Source: Prorocentrum cordatum (Eukaryota > Sar > Dinophyceae > Prorocentrales > Prorocentraceae). Taken from it: a stretch of 64,000 nt of DNA. Numbering within the stretch: position 1 is the stretch's first letter; each line of letters starts with the position of its first letter. The stretch lies in NCBI GenBank assembly GCA_963575745.1, contig CAUYUJ010001736.1:70167-134166 (forward strand), given 5' to 3'. Under the pieces are notes generated by a model, which worked only from the letters and a program-made list of their open reading frames with translations, searched no databases and was not told the DNA's origin. Shown here one piece after another: positions 10,631-22,559 of the stretch. The translations under genes and the position numbers were made by a program.

Positions 10631-11884
10631 GACCCGTGGGCTTTTCCTGGCGCCTCAAGGTCGCCATGTGCGCAGGAGGTTGCGCCCAATGGGGTTTGCC
10701 ACTGCTTGGCCGCCGAGCAGTGCACTGCACTTGCTGGGGCCATGCGGTTTGGAGCAGGCGCGATGCTGCAAAATCCGTTTCCTAGAACGCCGGCATACCA
10801 CGGAGCGTAGAGAAGGCGACATGTATTGCGCGTGCAAGACAGCACGAAAGGCGGCAACTTGCAAAATGCTCCACACCAGCCCCCTCGAAAGGACAACCTC
10901 TGGGCCGATGCTTTCTGTATCTGTGGATTTCTGGATTTTTGGAGGCCAATCCCCTCATTCAAGTCACATGGTTACATTTTGGACCCAGAACAATCACTTC
11001 GGTACACCACGAAATGTTCGCCGATTCTTCTCCTGCTTGTGAGTCTCTGTCGCTCTGACAGGAAAAATAAAGGGAAAGCGCGGTCAAACCCTCAGAACGG
11101 GTCCAACTCGCATTGCCATACATCTACCCAACATCCTTTCAGGCCCCCCGCGAACAGCACGAATGTGGTAATCACGAAAGCGCCGATGCATCATCACAGA
11201 GATGCTACAAGACTTATTGAAATTTGGGCCATGCTGCCATTCTACGACGCTGCATACCTGGTTTACTCTCGCTCGCAAGCAACAGCGTTCGAGTCAGCGC
11301 AACAAGGTCGACATCCTCCAAAGCCTGACACACATCTTCAACTTGGTCTGCACGCGTACATGCTGAAGGATTGCGTTGCACGATAATTCACGTAGGACCA
11401 ACACGGTCCTGATGATGGGTACAACAAATCGGCATGACAGGCAATAACAAAAAACAGCCAAGCATATCATTGCGCCTACCCACTCTCTCTCGTCTGGACC
11501 AGTTGGCCTGAGGCTCAGTCAGGAGAGCCTGGATGGCAGGATGTGTAAGCCGCCCCGATGCTCAATCCACAGCGGCGACTGGAGGAGGAGGATGAGGGGC
11601 AGGAGGCCGGCGGCGGCGAGGTGCTGGTGCTGGAGGCGCGCCTGGACGAGCAGGCGACGCCGCGGCGGCGGCCCCCGCCCTGCGGGGGCGGTCTCGCCTC
11701 CGATAAGGTTCGCGTCGTGCCGGCGCGGCGCCGGCCCCACCGCAGGCGTGCAAGGCCGAACGCCGCCAGCGGCCCCCAGGGGCAACGTTGGGCTCGCTCA
11801 GTCGGCAGTGGCGTGACCAGAACCGCCGAGGGGCCAGGGCCGATCCGAAACACCCGCGCGGACCTCCGAAAGTTGATTTCTGAT
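10631..11884. other. Unassigned, no gene supported
   Basis: Mixed composition, about 45-60% GC. An open frame at about 10826-11386 has no recognisable domain and unremarkable composition; coding status unresolved. Confidence 0.35.
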
Positions 11885-12042
11885 TACAGTCGGCCCGGAT
11901 CAGTAGGTCGGCCCTGCCAGCTCAGGGGTACCCTTGTGTCCTGTGCCTCGCGGCACGTGCCTTCCTACACTCCTATTGCGATGTGGCCCTCGGGAGGGTC
12001 ATGTGTCCGCTCGCGTGTCCGGTCCAATCGAGGCCGACTGTG
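11885..12042. mobile_element. MITE-D-like copy 2
   Basis: Ends TACAGTCGGCC and GGCCGACTGT are inverted repeats. The interior TGTGTCCGCTCGCGTGTCCGG and GGGTACCCTTGTGTCC blocks match 23909-24070. Confidence 0.8.
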
Positions 12043-12598
12043 TGTCACTGTTCCTGCTCCGAATCGACCCCACACCGCCCACCGAGCGCCGACGGGGCCT
12101 GCCGGCCCGCACCGCTCAGCACCGTGCGGGTCTGCCGTGGGGGGCACGTCGCCGATCTGGCGGCGGCGCACCGCCGACTGCAGCTCGACACCGTCCCCGC
12201 GGAGCAGGTGATCTCAGGAGGGAGAGAGACACAGACACAATTTGTTCGTGTCTGTTGGATGTTTTTGTGCAAGCTGGGGAAGGTGCCCTTGGATGTTCTG
12301 TGTGTCTTGGCCGGCGGAGGGTCTCGTGTTCTTGAGGGATTTTCTTCTGTCCTAGGTCCGACTGTATATTTATGCCACTGTGGTTCCCCGAGAGTAGCGC
12401 CACGCGGGGGGTCCGTCGCGGGCCAGGGAGGCCTGTCGTCGCTGACGCGTAAGAGTGGCCCTTCGCCGGAGTGACCGGTCGTTGACGGAGTGACAACATC
12501 TCGTCGACTTCCCCAAGAAAATATAGGAAAATGTGGGAAGTGGGGGGGAAGAAAAAAAACTCAGGAAACATGGGAAAGTGTGGGGAATCCTGGTATTT
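12043..12598. other. Unassigned, no gene seen
   Basis: GC-rich to 12480, then purine-rich. Nothing recognised. Confidence 0.4.
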
Positions 12599-12704
12599 GT
12601 GTGTGTGTGTGTGTGTGTGTGTGTTTGTGTGTGTTTATGTGTGTGTGTGTGTGTTTATGTCTGTGTGTGTGTTTATGTGTGTGTGTTTATGTGTGTGTGT
12701 GTGT
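12599..12704. repeat. (GT)n microsatellite
   Basis: GT dinucleotide tract with interspersed TTTATG and CTG interruptions. Confidence 0.98.
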
Positions 12705-13179
12705 CCCAGGGCTTCTTCAGTGGTCTCCTAACGCTCCCCCTCAGGCCCAGAGTCGGCCAACCTGGAACGACCCGGCGATCGAGACGCCGCCGACCGCTCC
12801 AGGCCGAGCGATCCCCGCGGTGTCGGGACGCAGCGCCGCGGCCGTCACGACACGGGCTGCTGCTGTGCCCGCCCCCCTGTCGGGCAGAGGGCCGGCCCCG
12901 AGGGGAGCGGGCCCCGAGGAGGAGAGTCCGTGGCTCCCAGATCGCCGGCGATGCAGCAGAAACCCGGACCAAGAAGCATCCTGCCTGCCTCCAGGGTGCC
13001 CTGGGTATTCTTGGGTCTCGACGGCTCCGCCAGGGAGAAAGCGCGGCGTTGCCTCTCGCAGAAACCGAGGGGCATCCCAGGGTTTCGGGGTGGGTTTCTT
13101 GCGGAAGGTTTCTAGTGGTCGAGACCCTACTTTTTTTTTCTGGCCGGCGCCCCCCTCGCCCCCCTGGGGTAACGATCGC
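12705..13179. other. Unassigned GC-rich stretch
   Basis: Open in several frames because of composition. No domain seen. Confidence 0.35.
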
Positions 13180-13320
13180 TACAGTCAACCCGCATAGTAA
13201 GGATGGCCAATCTTCCCGAGGGTACCTTTGCATCCTTACCTCCTCGGCTCATCCTTGGCCACTTTCCGCTCGAAAGCTTCGACGTGGCCTTCCGAGGCCC
13301 TTGCATGCTTCGGGTATGGC
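13180..13320. mobile_element. MITE-D copy 3, incomplete
   Basis: Starts TACAGTCAACCCGCATAGTA and shares GGCCAATCTTCCC, GGGTACC and CATCCTTACCTCC with 10445-10630. The expected right end is missing. A related block (GCGCCCCGCTCGAGAAGCATC) reappears at 13528-13575, so the element may be interrupted. Confidence 0.6.
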
Positions 13321-14004
13321 CAGGACCCCAGGTAAGGGGGGAACCCGGTTAGTGGTAAGACCCCGGAGCCCCTAAATTGGCCAGAATCACTACACCAGGT
13401 CTGCCGTGGCTGGTGTTTTTTGGTTGACGGCAGTTCCGGCTAGTGGAACGGGTCGGGGGGGTCCCCCAGTGCACATCGCTAAACCAGGTCCCACTCAACC
13501 CAGCTCTGGCAACGCCAGTTCTGGCCGCGCCCCGCTCGAGAAGCATCGAAATTGGCGTCCAAGGCCCTTATCCTATACGGGTTGCCTGTACGCAGCAACA
13601 AGACAAGGGCGGCATCCGGGGCCCTCGACCCTGGGCTCCGCCTCCTCTCGCCCCCCCCCCCCGCGCGGGCACGGGGGGGGCAGGCCGCCTGCATCGCCGC
13701 CCCGCCCCAGAGGGGCGCCCTCTGGGGCTCCAGCCCTGGGGCGTTCGAGTCTGGGCTTATGATTCGGTGGTGGACAGACCTCCCACCCTGACACGTCGAT
13801 TAGCGAATTGGCGTTTTCGGTTCGCGAGAGGGCGTCGCGGCCGTCATTTCTGCTGGTCCAGGTTCGCGGGTTTCGGTCCCAGGCCGTTTTCATGAAAGGG
13901 TGGTTCATTAAAGGGAGGTTTGCCCACCGCCGAGTGATGTTCCAACTTACTGTAGCCTTGACCACCAGGAATAATTTCGGGCACCACAAAAGTATCGAAA
14001 CTCG
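13321..14004. other. Unassigned, no gene seen
   Basis: Contains the displaced MITE-D-like block at 13528-13575. Otherwise nothing recognised. Confidence 0.35.
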
Positions 14005-14130
14005 CGGGTCTTCACGTGTCGGGCCCCGGGAGACACTCGTTCGACACTGTTTCGGCACTCTTTCGACACTTCCGTGTGCTCGAAATTATTTCTGGGATGT
14101 GGTACTCAAGTACGATGTGAGCAACAGAAG
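14005..14130. repeat. Dispersed repeat L, copy 1
   Basis: Shares ACGTGTCGGGCCC, GACACTGTTTCG, TTTCTGGGATG and CAAGTACGATG in order with 53998-54140. Confidence 0.65.
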
Positions 14131-14474
14131 TCTGGACCCCCTCTGGTTTGGATTTGCAGCTCCTCCTTCACACCACCCTTCGCTGCACTGACACGATGTG
14201 CACGGTCTGTCCGCTGCGCCGCCGACAACGTTCGATCGCAGTTCGCTTTTTCCATCTGCTGCTCGCGCCTGAGGATCCTCTGCGCCGCCGACTTGAAGTT
14301 GGCCTCCCCCCTGGAACGCAGCCGCCCAGCCTTCGCGCCGAAGACCGCGCGGAAGCCGCCGGAGACCGCCGGGAGCCGCCGAGGACATTGTTGAGAGAAG
14401 CCGCCGAAGACCGCCGACAAACTTCCGAAGGCCGCCGAAGACGGTCCAGGAACCCCGGGTTCACAGGGGGTCCC
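14131..14474. repeat. Degenerate CCG/GAAGCCGCC low-complexity run
   Basis: GCCGCCGA-type units between 14210 and 14450, too diverged for a unit count. Confidence 0.6.
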
Positions 14475-14660
14475 GTCGGCGGCGGGCGAGGGGGGCAAGT
14501 GAGAAGGACAAGGCCTTCGCAGCAGGCGGCGGGACTTCTCGGAAGCCCTCGCGCCTGTCTCCAGGGACGGCGTAGGCAACTTCTCAGAGGGCCGTGGGAC
14601 CTCGGAGCCTTCTGAGAGGGCCCGCTCCTTCTCACTTCCCCACGTGGGCCTCGCCGCCGG
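14475..14660. mobile_element. MITE-B copy 2
   Basis: Left TCGGCGGCGGGCGAGG then CAAGTGAGAAGGA; right TCCTTCTCACTTCCCC then CTCGCCGCCGG. The inverted repeats pair over about 35 bp with gaps. The interior has the GCCTTCTGAGA blocks of the family. Confidence 0.85.
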
Positions 14661-14763
14661 TCCGAGGCCCGAGAGCACGCTCGTCGTCTTTTTGTCAGCC
14701 CTCCGCGGGGCCCTTCGTCGCCGCGGCAGGATCCGCCTCGAAGAGCTGGCGCGAGCGCTCCCC

Positions 14764-14873
14764 TGGAGTTGTGGAAGTCGATTAATGGAGAGGAAGCATG
14801 CTGCCAAATAATTTCCAGATGTCTAAATTATGTTCCATATATATATGTGTATATATATATATGTTTATGATTT

Positions 14874-14912
<39 letters not shown>

Positions 14913-15015
14913 GTTTGAAACGTTCCCAGAACATGTTTTACACATTTGTGAACACTATTTAATTCAATGATAGGGTTGCTAGATTGTCCATTGTCATGGC
15001 ATCCACAACCCTGGA
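14764..15015. repeat. Dispersed repeat N, copy 2, with (TA)n insertion
   Basis: Same ordered blocks as 2593-2800, interrupted by a TA/T-rich tract at 14836-14907. Confidence 0.7.
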
Positions 15016-15167
15016 GAGGGACCTGACGCTGGGGGTCTCCCGAGTGGGGTCGAAGCAGACGGGGTCGGAGGCCCGACGCCGATCCATGTCATGGCCGAAC
15101 ACGCCCCGCCCCCACCGTCGGCCCCCCCCCGGCAGAGGGGCGCCCTCCCAAGGCCCACGGTCCGTCC

Positions 15168-15362
15168 CCTCCTCCTCCTCCTGTTACTCCTCCTCCTCCT
15201 CCTGTTACTCCTCCTGTTACTCCTCCTGTTACTCCTCCTCCTCCTCCCTCCTCCTCCTCCTCCTCCTCCTCCTCCTCCCTCCTCCCCTCTCCTCCTCCTC
15301 CTCCTCCTCCTCCTCCTCCTCCTCCTCCTCCTCTCCTCCTCCTCCTCCTCCTCCTCCTCCCC
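15168..15362. repeat. (CTC)n pyrimidine microsatellite
   Basis: CTC array with CTGTTACTC units in its first 70 bp. It is complementary in type to the GGA array 180 bp downstream. Confidence 0.97.
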
Positions 15363-15544
15363 CTCGGGAGCGGCTCGGGGCGGGGGGGGCTGGTCCCGGG
15401 GAGGGCCCCCGGAGGGACGCTGCTCCAAGGCCCGCCCCGCTCCTGGTATGAAGGGCGGGGTGCAGCGAGGAGGAACGCCGCGTGGGCGCAATCGACGCCA
15501 CGACTGGGCCCTCCTCTGGAAAGGTCTTCGCGGGCCGAGGGTCC

Positions 15545-15726
15545 GAGGAGGAGGAGGAGGGAGGAGGAGGAGGGAAGAGGAGGAGGAGGAGGAGGAGGAG
15601 GAGGAGAAGAGGAGGAGGAGGAAGAGGAGGAGGAGGAGGGGGAGCAGGAGGAGGAGGAGGAGGAGGAGGAGGAGGAGGAGGAGGAGGAGGGGTTGGAGGA
15701 GGAGGAGGGGTTGGAGGAGGAGGAGG
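15545..15726. repeat. (GGA)n microsatellite
   Basis: GGA array in inverted relation to the CTC array at 15168-15362; the two could pair as a long imperfect hairpin with a loop of about 180 bp. Confidence 0.97.
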
Positions 15727-15842
15727 AGGCCTCGGTCGTCCAAACAGACAACCGCGTCGACGACGACGACGATGACGACGACGACGCGGTGGGCGCCTTC
15801 GGAGGAGGGAGGCGGGACTGTCGGCCCTCGGCAGGGCGACCG
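15727..15842. repeat. Duplicated block with (GAC)n, copy 2
   Basis: Counterpart of 141-268. Here it leads directly into the LINE-like 3' fragment. Confidence 0.85.
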
Positions 15843-16518
15843 CGCGGAGGGGGCCTCAAGGCACGCAGCGGCGACTTGGAAGCGGCGTGGGCGCACATCC
15901 ATGCCGAGTGCGGCTACCAGGTGGCTCGCCAGACGCCAGTGCCCGCCTGGGACCGCTGGCGCTGGCACTGCAGCAGCTGTGCGGCGAGCGGCACGGCGGC
16001 GACCTGGCCGGCAGCGGGCGCGGCTTGTTCCTGCGGCGCCCCGCTCGCAGCCCGGCGCGAGGAAGCCATCCTCGACCTGGAGATTCAGCGGGCTGACTGC
16101 CCCCGAGTCTTCCTGGACGTCACCGTGCGGTACGCCGTGCCGGGCGACGCCGAGGGGCTCCAGGCTGCCGCGGCGCGGGACGGCGCCGTCAACAAGGGCG
16201 CCGAGGCGGACAAACACGCTCGGTACCCTGCCGGGCGAGCGCCCGCGGATGGTGCCACTCGCCCTCGAAACGGGCGGGCGCCACGGCCCAGCCGCCCTGC
16301 GCCACCTGCGCCTGCTGGCGAGGGACCGGGCGCAACTGCTCGCAGGGGACGACCCCGCTGCCGCCGCTGCCGCGGCCGGCGCCCTCACGCGCCGCTGGGG
16401 CGCGGAACTGGCTGTGGCCCTGCAGGCGGCCACCGCGCGCCAGCTGCGCACAGCGCTGGGGGCGGAGGCGGCGCGGCCGCGCGCCCGCGCGGCACTGGCC
16501 GCCGAGCTCGCCGCCTGA
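15843..16518 (+). mobile_element. LINE (R2-like) 3' fragment: zinc-binding and restriction-like endonuclease region, frameshifted
   Basis: The translated fragment has a Cys cluster (WHCSSC, then CSCG), followed by an ILDLEI segment, a strand ending FLDVTV, and AEADKHARYP. This order of acidic residue, D-V-T-V and a downstream Lys is the pattern of the PD-(D/E)XK restriction-like endonuclease at the C terminus of R2-type non-LTR retrotransposons, there cleaving target DNA for target-primed reverse transcription. The frame changes at about 16225-16245: the rest (VPLALETGGRHGP, then an Ala/Leu-rich helical tail to TGA at 16516-16518) is in another frame. No reverse transcriptase precedes it, so the copy is 5'-truncated and dead. 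A GGA tract starts about 160 bp downstream, possibly the element's tail. Assignment rests on motif pattern only; a host nuclease-like gene is the alternative. Confidence 0.5.
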
Positions 16519-16679
16519 GCTGGAGGACCTGGGCGACCATCCGGCCGGGGGCCGGGCCTAGCCGCTAGCCCTGACGTCCGGCCGGGAGGTGTATCGCCGT
16601 GGAGCACCACCGGTTCGTCGCGCCGCTCGTCGGCGACAGAGCGGGCGCAAGCGCGGCCGCGACCGTGCCTCGCCGCTCG

Positions 16680-16790
16680 CAGGAGGAGGAGGAGGAGGAG
16701 GAGGAGGAGGAGGAGCAGGAGGAGGAGGATCAGGAGCAGAAGGAGGAGGAGGAGGAGGAGGAGGAGGAGGAGGAGGAGGAGGAGGAGTAA
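16680..16790. repeat. (GGA)n microsatellite
   Basis: GGA array with GCA/TCA interruptions. Confidence 0.97.
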
Positions 16791-16844
16791 CAGTACGAGC
16801 ATCAGGACCAGTGTACGCCCAGCAGTCATCAACGGTGTTTGAAA

Positions 16845-16992
16845 TTACCCTCCCTCCAAGCTCCCTCTTCATAGGCGCCTACAGCGGTTCAGTTCCATTG
16901 AGGGAACCGGCTCGTTGGGAGACAACCTTTTGAAAACCTTTCGGCATGCCAAGACATTGTTCTCGGGATTTCCACGCCGCGGATCAACCTGA
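16845..16992. repeat. Dispersed repeat G, copy 1
   Basis: Shares ACCCTCCCTCCAAGCTCCCT, CCTACA-GGTTCA, GAGGGA, TGAAAA-CCT and GCCAA-ACATT in order with 22196-22350. Confidence 0.7.
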
Positions 16993-17205
16993 TTGCTGCG
17001 TCCTGACGATATGGAATCTTGCCAAAACCTAATTTTTGGAACTTCAACACCTTGAAAGGAAAAGGATGAGGATGAGGAGGAAAAGGAAGAGGGGGGGAAA
17101 AATCATAAGGAGGAGGGGGAGGGCGTCGCAGGGAGGCTGGGTGTGGCCCGCAGGCCCTTCGCTTTCCAGCCAGAGGGGCTTCACCTTTTCGCTTGGGTAA
17201 GCGCG

Positions 17206-18285
17206 CAGGATGAGGATGATGATGAGGAAAAGGATGAGGGTTCAGGATAATGGTGCTGATGATGATGATGATGCCACTGTTGCTGATGATGATGATGGTG
17301 ATGATGATGCTGATGATGATGCTAACGATGATTATGCGGATGATGCGGATGATGCTGATGATGATGCTGATGATGATAATGAGTATGATGATGTCGTTGC
17401 TGATGATGCTGATGATGATGGTGACTGCGTTGATGATGATGAGGGTGGTGCCGATGCTCATGATGATGATGCTGGTGATGACGGTGATGATGCTGATGGT
17501 CATGATGCTGGCGCTTGTGATTATGTTGCTGCTCTTGATTACGACGCTGATGATGCTGATGATGACGCTGCGGATGGTGACGATGCTGATGATGGTGATG
17601 ATGATGATGATACTGGTGATGCTGTTTATGCTGCTGGTATTATTGATGATATCGCTGTTGATGATGCTGACAATGCTGATGATGATGCTGCTGCTGGTGA
17701 TGCTGATGTTGTTGCTGATGGTGTTGACGATGCTGACGATGCTGATACTGATGTCATTGATGATGACGATGCTGGTTCTGAAAAATGATGCTGATGATGC
17801 TGATGATGCTGATGATGCTGATTCGGATGATGATGCTGATGATGATGATCATGCTGAGGATGAGGGTGGCGATGCTGATGCTGATGACGACGATGCTGCT
17901 GCTGATGATACCGATGATGAAGCGTATGGTGGTAATCATGTTTGTGGTGGCTATGATGTTTGCAGTGATGATTCTGATGCTGATGATGCTGACGACGATG
18001 CTGGTAGCGATGATACTGCTGCTGATGAATATGCTGATTCTGATGATGCTGCTGCTGATGACGATGCTGATGTTGTTGTTGCTGATGATGATGATGGTGA
18101 TGGTGCTGATGACGATGGTGGTGATGATAATGATGCTGATGCTGCTACTGATGATGATGATGATGTTGATGTTGATTATGATGATGCTGCTGATGATGAT
18201 GATGATGCTGATGTTGATGCTGCTGCTGATGATGATGGTGTTGATGATGATAATGATGCTTATGATTATGATTCTGAGGCGAAGG
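17206..18285. repeat. 1.08-kb degenerate (GAT)n/(GCT) array
   Basis: GATGATGCT-type triplets with scattered substitutions. Translations are poly-Asp/Ala in two plus frames, poly-Met/Leu in another and poly-Ile/Ser on the minus strand, all without long interruption. That is what a pure repeat gives, so no protein is called. A GGA tail follows to about 18345. Confidence 0.95.
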
Positions 18286-18345
18286 AGGAGGAAAAGGAGG
18301 AGGAGGGTAAGGAGGGGGCGAGAGGGTGAGAGAGGGGGAGAATGG

Positions 18346-19220
18346 GGAGGGATGATATGATACGCACATGCTCGACGCCATGTTGTCCGTCTATCCGGTG
18401 AATCCTGTACTCACTCCTGCTCACAGCGCACACCAGTGAGCCCTGCATCTGCACAAGACTGACTGGGGGCAATTTGGGTGGCGTTCGGCCCCTAACCCAG
18501 TCCATTCCCACATCACCATTACGGAGGTGCCTTAGGAATATCCTGCCCCCATCCTGCTTCCTTCTCTTCTCCTTCTCTGCCCCTCTCCTCTCCCTCCTTT
18601 CCCTTGCTGGCACTTGCGATTCTTTTGCTGCTGAGTCAGAGGCTCAGCTCGAGAGTTTTGCAGAGGCTCTGAGGACGCCTTGGCGGGCCTAGCGACACCC
18701 AGTCAAGCAGGCAGCGAGCAGGGCTCCGACTGACGCTGCCTCTATTTACCCGCTGGTTTGGCGGGCACCTGGCCTAGTGAAGAAATCCCCCCCTCCCCTT
18801 CCCTCCCCGCCCCGTGCCGCGTAGGTCAAGGGAGCTTTTGGCGAGCTGGTCGTTCAGAGGAACCTCCGCGGCGCCTCCATGGCCGAGGCGGAGGCTTGCC
18901 CGCCGACTTCCTCCGCCTGGCCTCTGCGGCCTCCGCCCTCGCAGCCCCACCGCTGCAGCTCACGCCAACTACATACACGCTGGCTGTTGAAACTAGGTAC
19001 TACTAGATGCCCAGATCCCAATCTACTTTAGGCGCCTTCCTACAATAATCGATGTGCTTTTTCTGTGCTCTGGTATTGTCTGGGAGGGCCTGAACCCAAC
19101 CTACTTCTTCCGACCGACGTGTGTTGCTTTCTGTGCCCGTCATGAGGAGGGAGGAGCAGGGCTGGCCCTGCTTTGGGCTTTGATGCGTTGGGGGGGCCCG
19201 ATCACAGAAGACGTCCATGT
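18346..19220. other. Unassigned, no gene seen
   Basis: Mixed composition with CT-rich patches at 18540-18605 and 18785-18815. No conserved product recognised. Confidence 0.4.
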
Positions 19221-19422
19221 TCGGCGGCGAGCGAGATGGGAAGTGAGAAGGAGAAGGCCTTCTCTGAAGGCGGCCGGGCTTATCAGAAGCCCTCCGGCCT
19301 TCTGATCAGTTTTCGGTGTCTTCGGGGAAGGCTTAGAACAGGTCTCAGAAGGCCGGGGGACTTCCGAGCCTTCTGAGAAGGCCCGCCCCTTTTCACTCCC
19401 CCCCCGGGCTCGCCTCTAGCCG
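19221..19422. mobile_element. MITE-B copy 3
   Basis: Left TCGGCGGCGAGCGAGATGGG then AAGTGAGAAGGAGAAGGCC; right GGCCCGCCCCTTTTCACTCCC then GGGCTCGCCTCTAGCCG. Best-preserved copy of the family. Confidence 0.85.
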
Positions 19423-19654
19423 TTGCAATACCCGCAACTGTCCTGTGAAACTTCCCAGCGTGGCTGTTGTCATGGAAAGCCCTCACTGTGCTAGGAACGT
19501 TGACCATCAGCTCTTGCTATGTGGGGCGATAGATCAGAGGATCCATGCGGATTCTGCCTGATAAAATGAGACACCCAGAAGGGTGTGGGTTATCATTGTT
19601 CTTGGGTCGGCAAGCAGATCTGATGCTCCACCGGGCCTCTGCCTGAAACAACAA

Positions 19655-20512
<858 letters not shown>

Positions 20513-20741
20513 GAGGATGAGGAGGAAGGCCATAACAAACCCAGGACACGTCGACAAGGCTGCGAGATACACCCCCCCGTCCCGAGCCCCCTCCTCTCAT
20601 TCGTCTTCGCGGCATTGTTTTTACCACTGCGCGCAGCGCCCCCTCCCCTTGAGAAATGAGCGCCCTGGCGGCTCATGGATTCGGGCGAAAGCGGCGTCGA
20701 AATCCGAACCCTACCCTCGCCGAGCCACGATTGAGGCAACT

Positions 20742-20817
20742 CGATGGGCGGCGGGGGGAGGGTTCGGCAGTCGTCGAACGCGTGGGGAAACCCGAACCCT
20801 ACCCCCGCCGCCCATCG
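20742..20817. repeat. 26-bp-arm stem-loop
   Basis: CGATGGGCGGCGGGGGGAGG at 20742 and the complement CCTACCCCCGCCGCCCATCG at 20798-20817 form a near-perfect stem with about a 25-nt loop. A third related block lies just upstream at 20700. Confidence 0.85.
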
Positions 20818-21838
20818 GTTCAGGAGAATGATGGTTGGTGGGTATGCGTTACCTATCTAGACTCGGCGGGAGCCCTGCCAAAGAAGCGCCCACTCATCAT
20901 TCGACATATGTTTTGTGATCGAGACGTCGGATTAGCAAACTTCTGGGGTTTATCAACATGCTTCGCCTCTGTTGAGGTGCTCCCCGGCCGTCTGGACGCG
21001 ACGGGGCGGTAAGAGCCCCCCCCTTAGTCACGCCCCCCGCGGGGCGTGGGACCTCGAGGGGAAGGGCGCTGCCTCGGACTGCCGATGGTCGCTCACCTGT
21101 CCTCCTCCTCCGCTTTCTTCTCCTCCTTCGAGCTCCTCCTCGTTCTTCTCCTCCTCCTCCTCCTCGTCCTCCTCCTCCTCTTCCTCCTCCTCCTCCTTCG
21201 GGATCTAGGGAGTGCGGCAGGGTGGAGGTGTGCGCAGTTCCAGGAGCGTTCCAGCGGTAGCCCCGCTTGGAACGGGAGCCGCCCTCCACGCGTGTAACTA
21301 CGTGGCAAAGTTCTGGTCACTCTCTCGAAGTCTCTTTTCCGTCGCAGCCGCAATGGAAGGCGCAGGCGGCGTCAGAGGTCAACCCGGGCTGCGGGCGAAG
21401 CCTACTTGCCCAGCGAGCGCACTCACGGCTGCCGAGGCTGCCGCCGAGGGAGGCTGAGGAGCCCCGGGGGCTGAAGGCAGGCTGCGAAAGCTGCCAGGAA
21501 CGCAAGGCGGCCAGCGTGCGGGCATCTCAGAGGCAAGACCACCGGGAAGAGGGTGAATCGGTGAATTGAACCTTGTCGCACCAGGCGCCAGAGGTAGACG
21601 CGCGTTCTCGAAGTCTCACGCGATGCCGCCATTTTGAACAGAAAGCGCCCCCCCCCATCCGTGTAACGCAATCGTAGCCCTTGCGCATTATCATCGACGA
21701 CGTCTACGGCAGATATCCGCCGCCCCTTGTCTTGTGGCAGCGCCTGTGTGGCCGAACGTTGCGACCAGAAATCGGCCAAGCTGTGCGATTCTGTGGTCCC
21801 CCGGCCGTTGTGGAAACCATTCGGGGACCACGTGGGGG
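20818..21838. other. Unassigned; (CTC)n at 21100-21200
   Basis: CTC/TTC array at about 21100-21200. No gene recognised on either side. Confidence 0.4.
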
Positions 21839-22180
21839 AGAAAGGAGAAGAGGAGGAGAGGGAGGAAAAGGGGGGGGGGAGTGAGGCCTCTTGGGAGTAT
21901 CCTGGGTCGCTCTTTGAGCCTCCTTGGAGCTTCCTAGGGCCTCCCTGGCAGGTGTCTTGGGGGCTTCCTTGGGCTCTTGGGGGTCCTTGGAGGCTCGTTG
22001 GGAGGCTCTTGGGCAGTCAGAGGGCGTTCCTGGCCGTTTTGGAGGCCATCTTGGGCGTCTTGGAGGTCTCTTGGCCCATCTTGGGGCCATCTTGATGGCC
22101 TCGTGGGCCTCTCTGGGCCGACTTGGGGTCCGCGTGGGGTACTTCAGGGCCGTCTTGGAAGCCATCCTGGGATTCTAAGA
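21839..22180. repeat. TCTTGGGGCC-type low-complexity repeat, block 1
   Basis: Imperfect 10-13-bp units around CCTCTTGGG and CCATCTTGGGG, with unit phase drifting. The same class recurs at 26820-27060, 32940-33150, 52790-53060, 54540-54880, 58110-58620 and 60100-60165. Confidence 0.8.
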
Positions 22181-22195
22181 CTCGTCAGCGATCTT

Positions 22196-22350
22196 GCAAT
22201 ACACCCTCCCTCCAAGCTCCTCCAAGCTCCCTCTTCTTTGGCCCCTACAAGGGTTCATCTTCACCGAGGGAGTTGCTCCGTAGGGGGAGAAACGTCTGAA
22301 AATCCTGAAGCGTGCCAAAACATTATTTTCAGAACTTCAACGCCACGAGT
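22196..22350. repeat. Dispersed repeat G, copy 2
   Basis: Counterpart of 16845-16992. A CTCCTCCAAG duplication near the left end is specific to this copy. Confidence 0.7.
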
Positions 22351-22559
22351 TCACCAGAGTGGCACGTCTTGGCGATCTTGAACCGATCCAGAACACCATC
22401 GATCCTGAATCGATCCATTCCGGAGACTTCAACATTGCGAATCAGCGTACCAGAAATAGTGTTGTGGAGCGGTTCAAGACTGAGTCTTGAATCGTTCCAC
22501 AACGCCATTTCCGTTACGGTTGCCTTACCAATCCGTGGAATTCTTGATAACTTTTAAAA

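Noticed and set aside
14994-16832. 612-codon minus-strand open frame
   Set aside because: It reads antisense through CTC/GGA arrays and through the LINE-like fragment, whose plus-strand motifs are the meaningful ones.
17206-18285. Long Asp/Ala-rich open frames, a candidate acidic protein
   Set aside because: All frames on both strands stay open because the DNA is a GAT/GCT triplet array; no non-repeat domain is attached.
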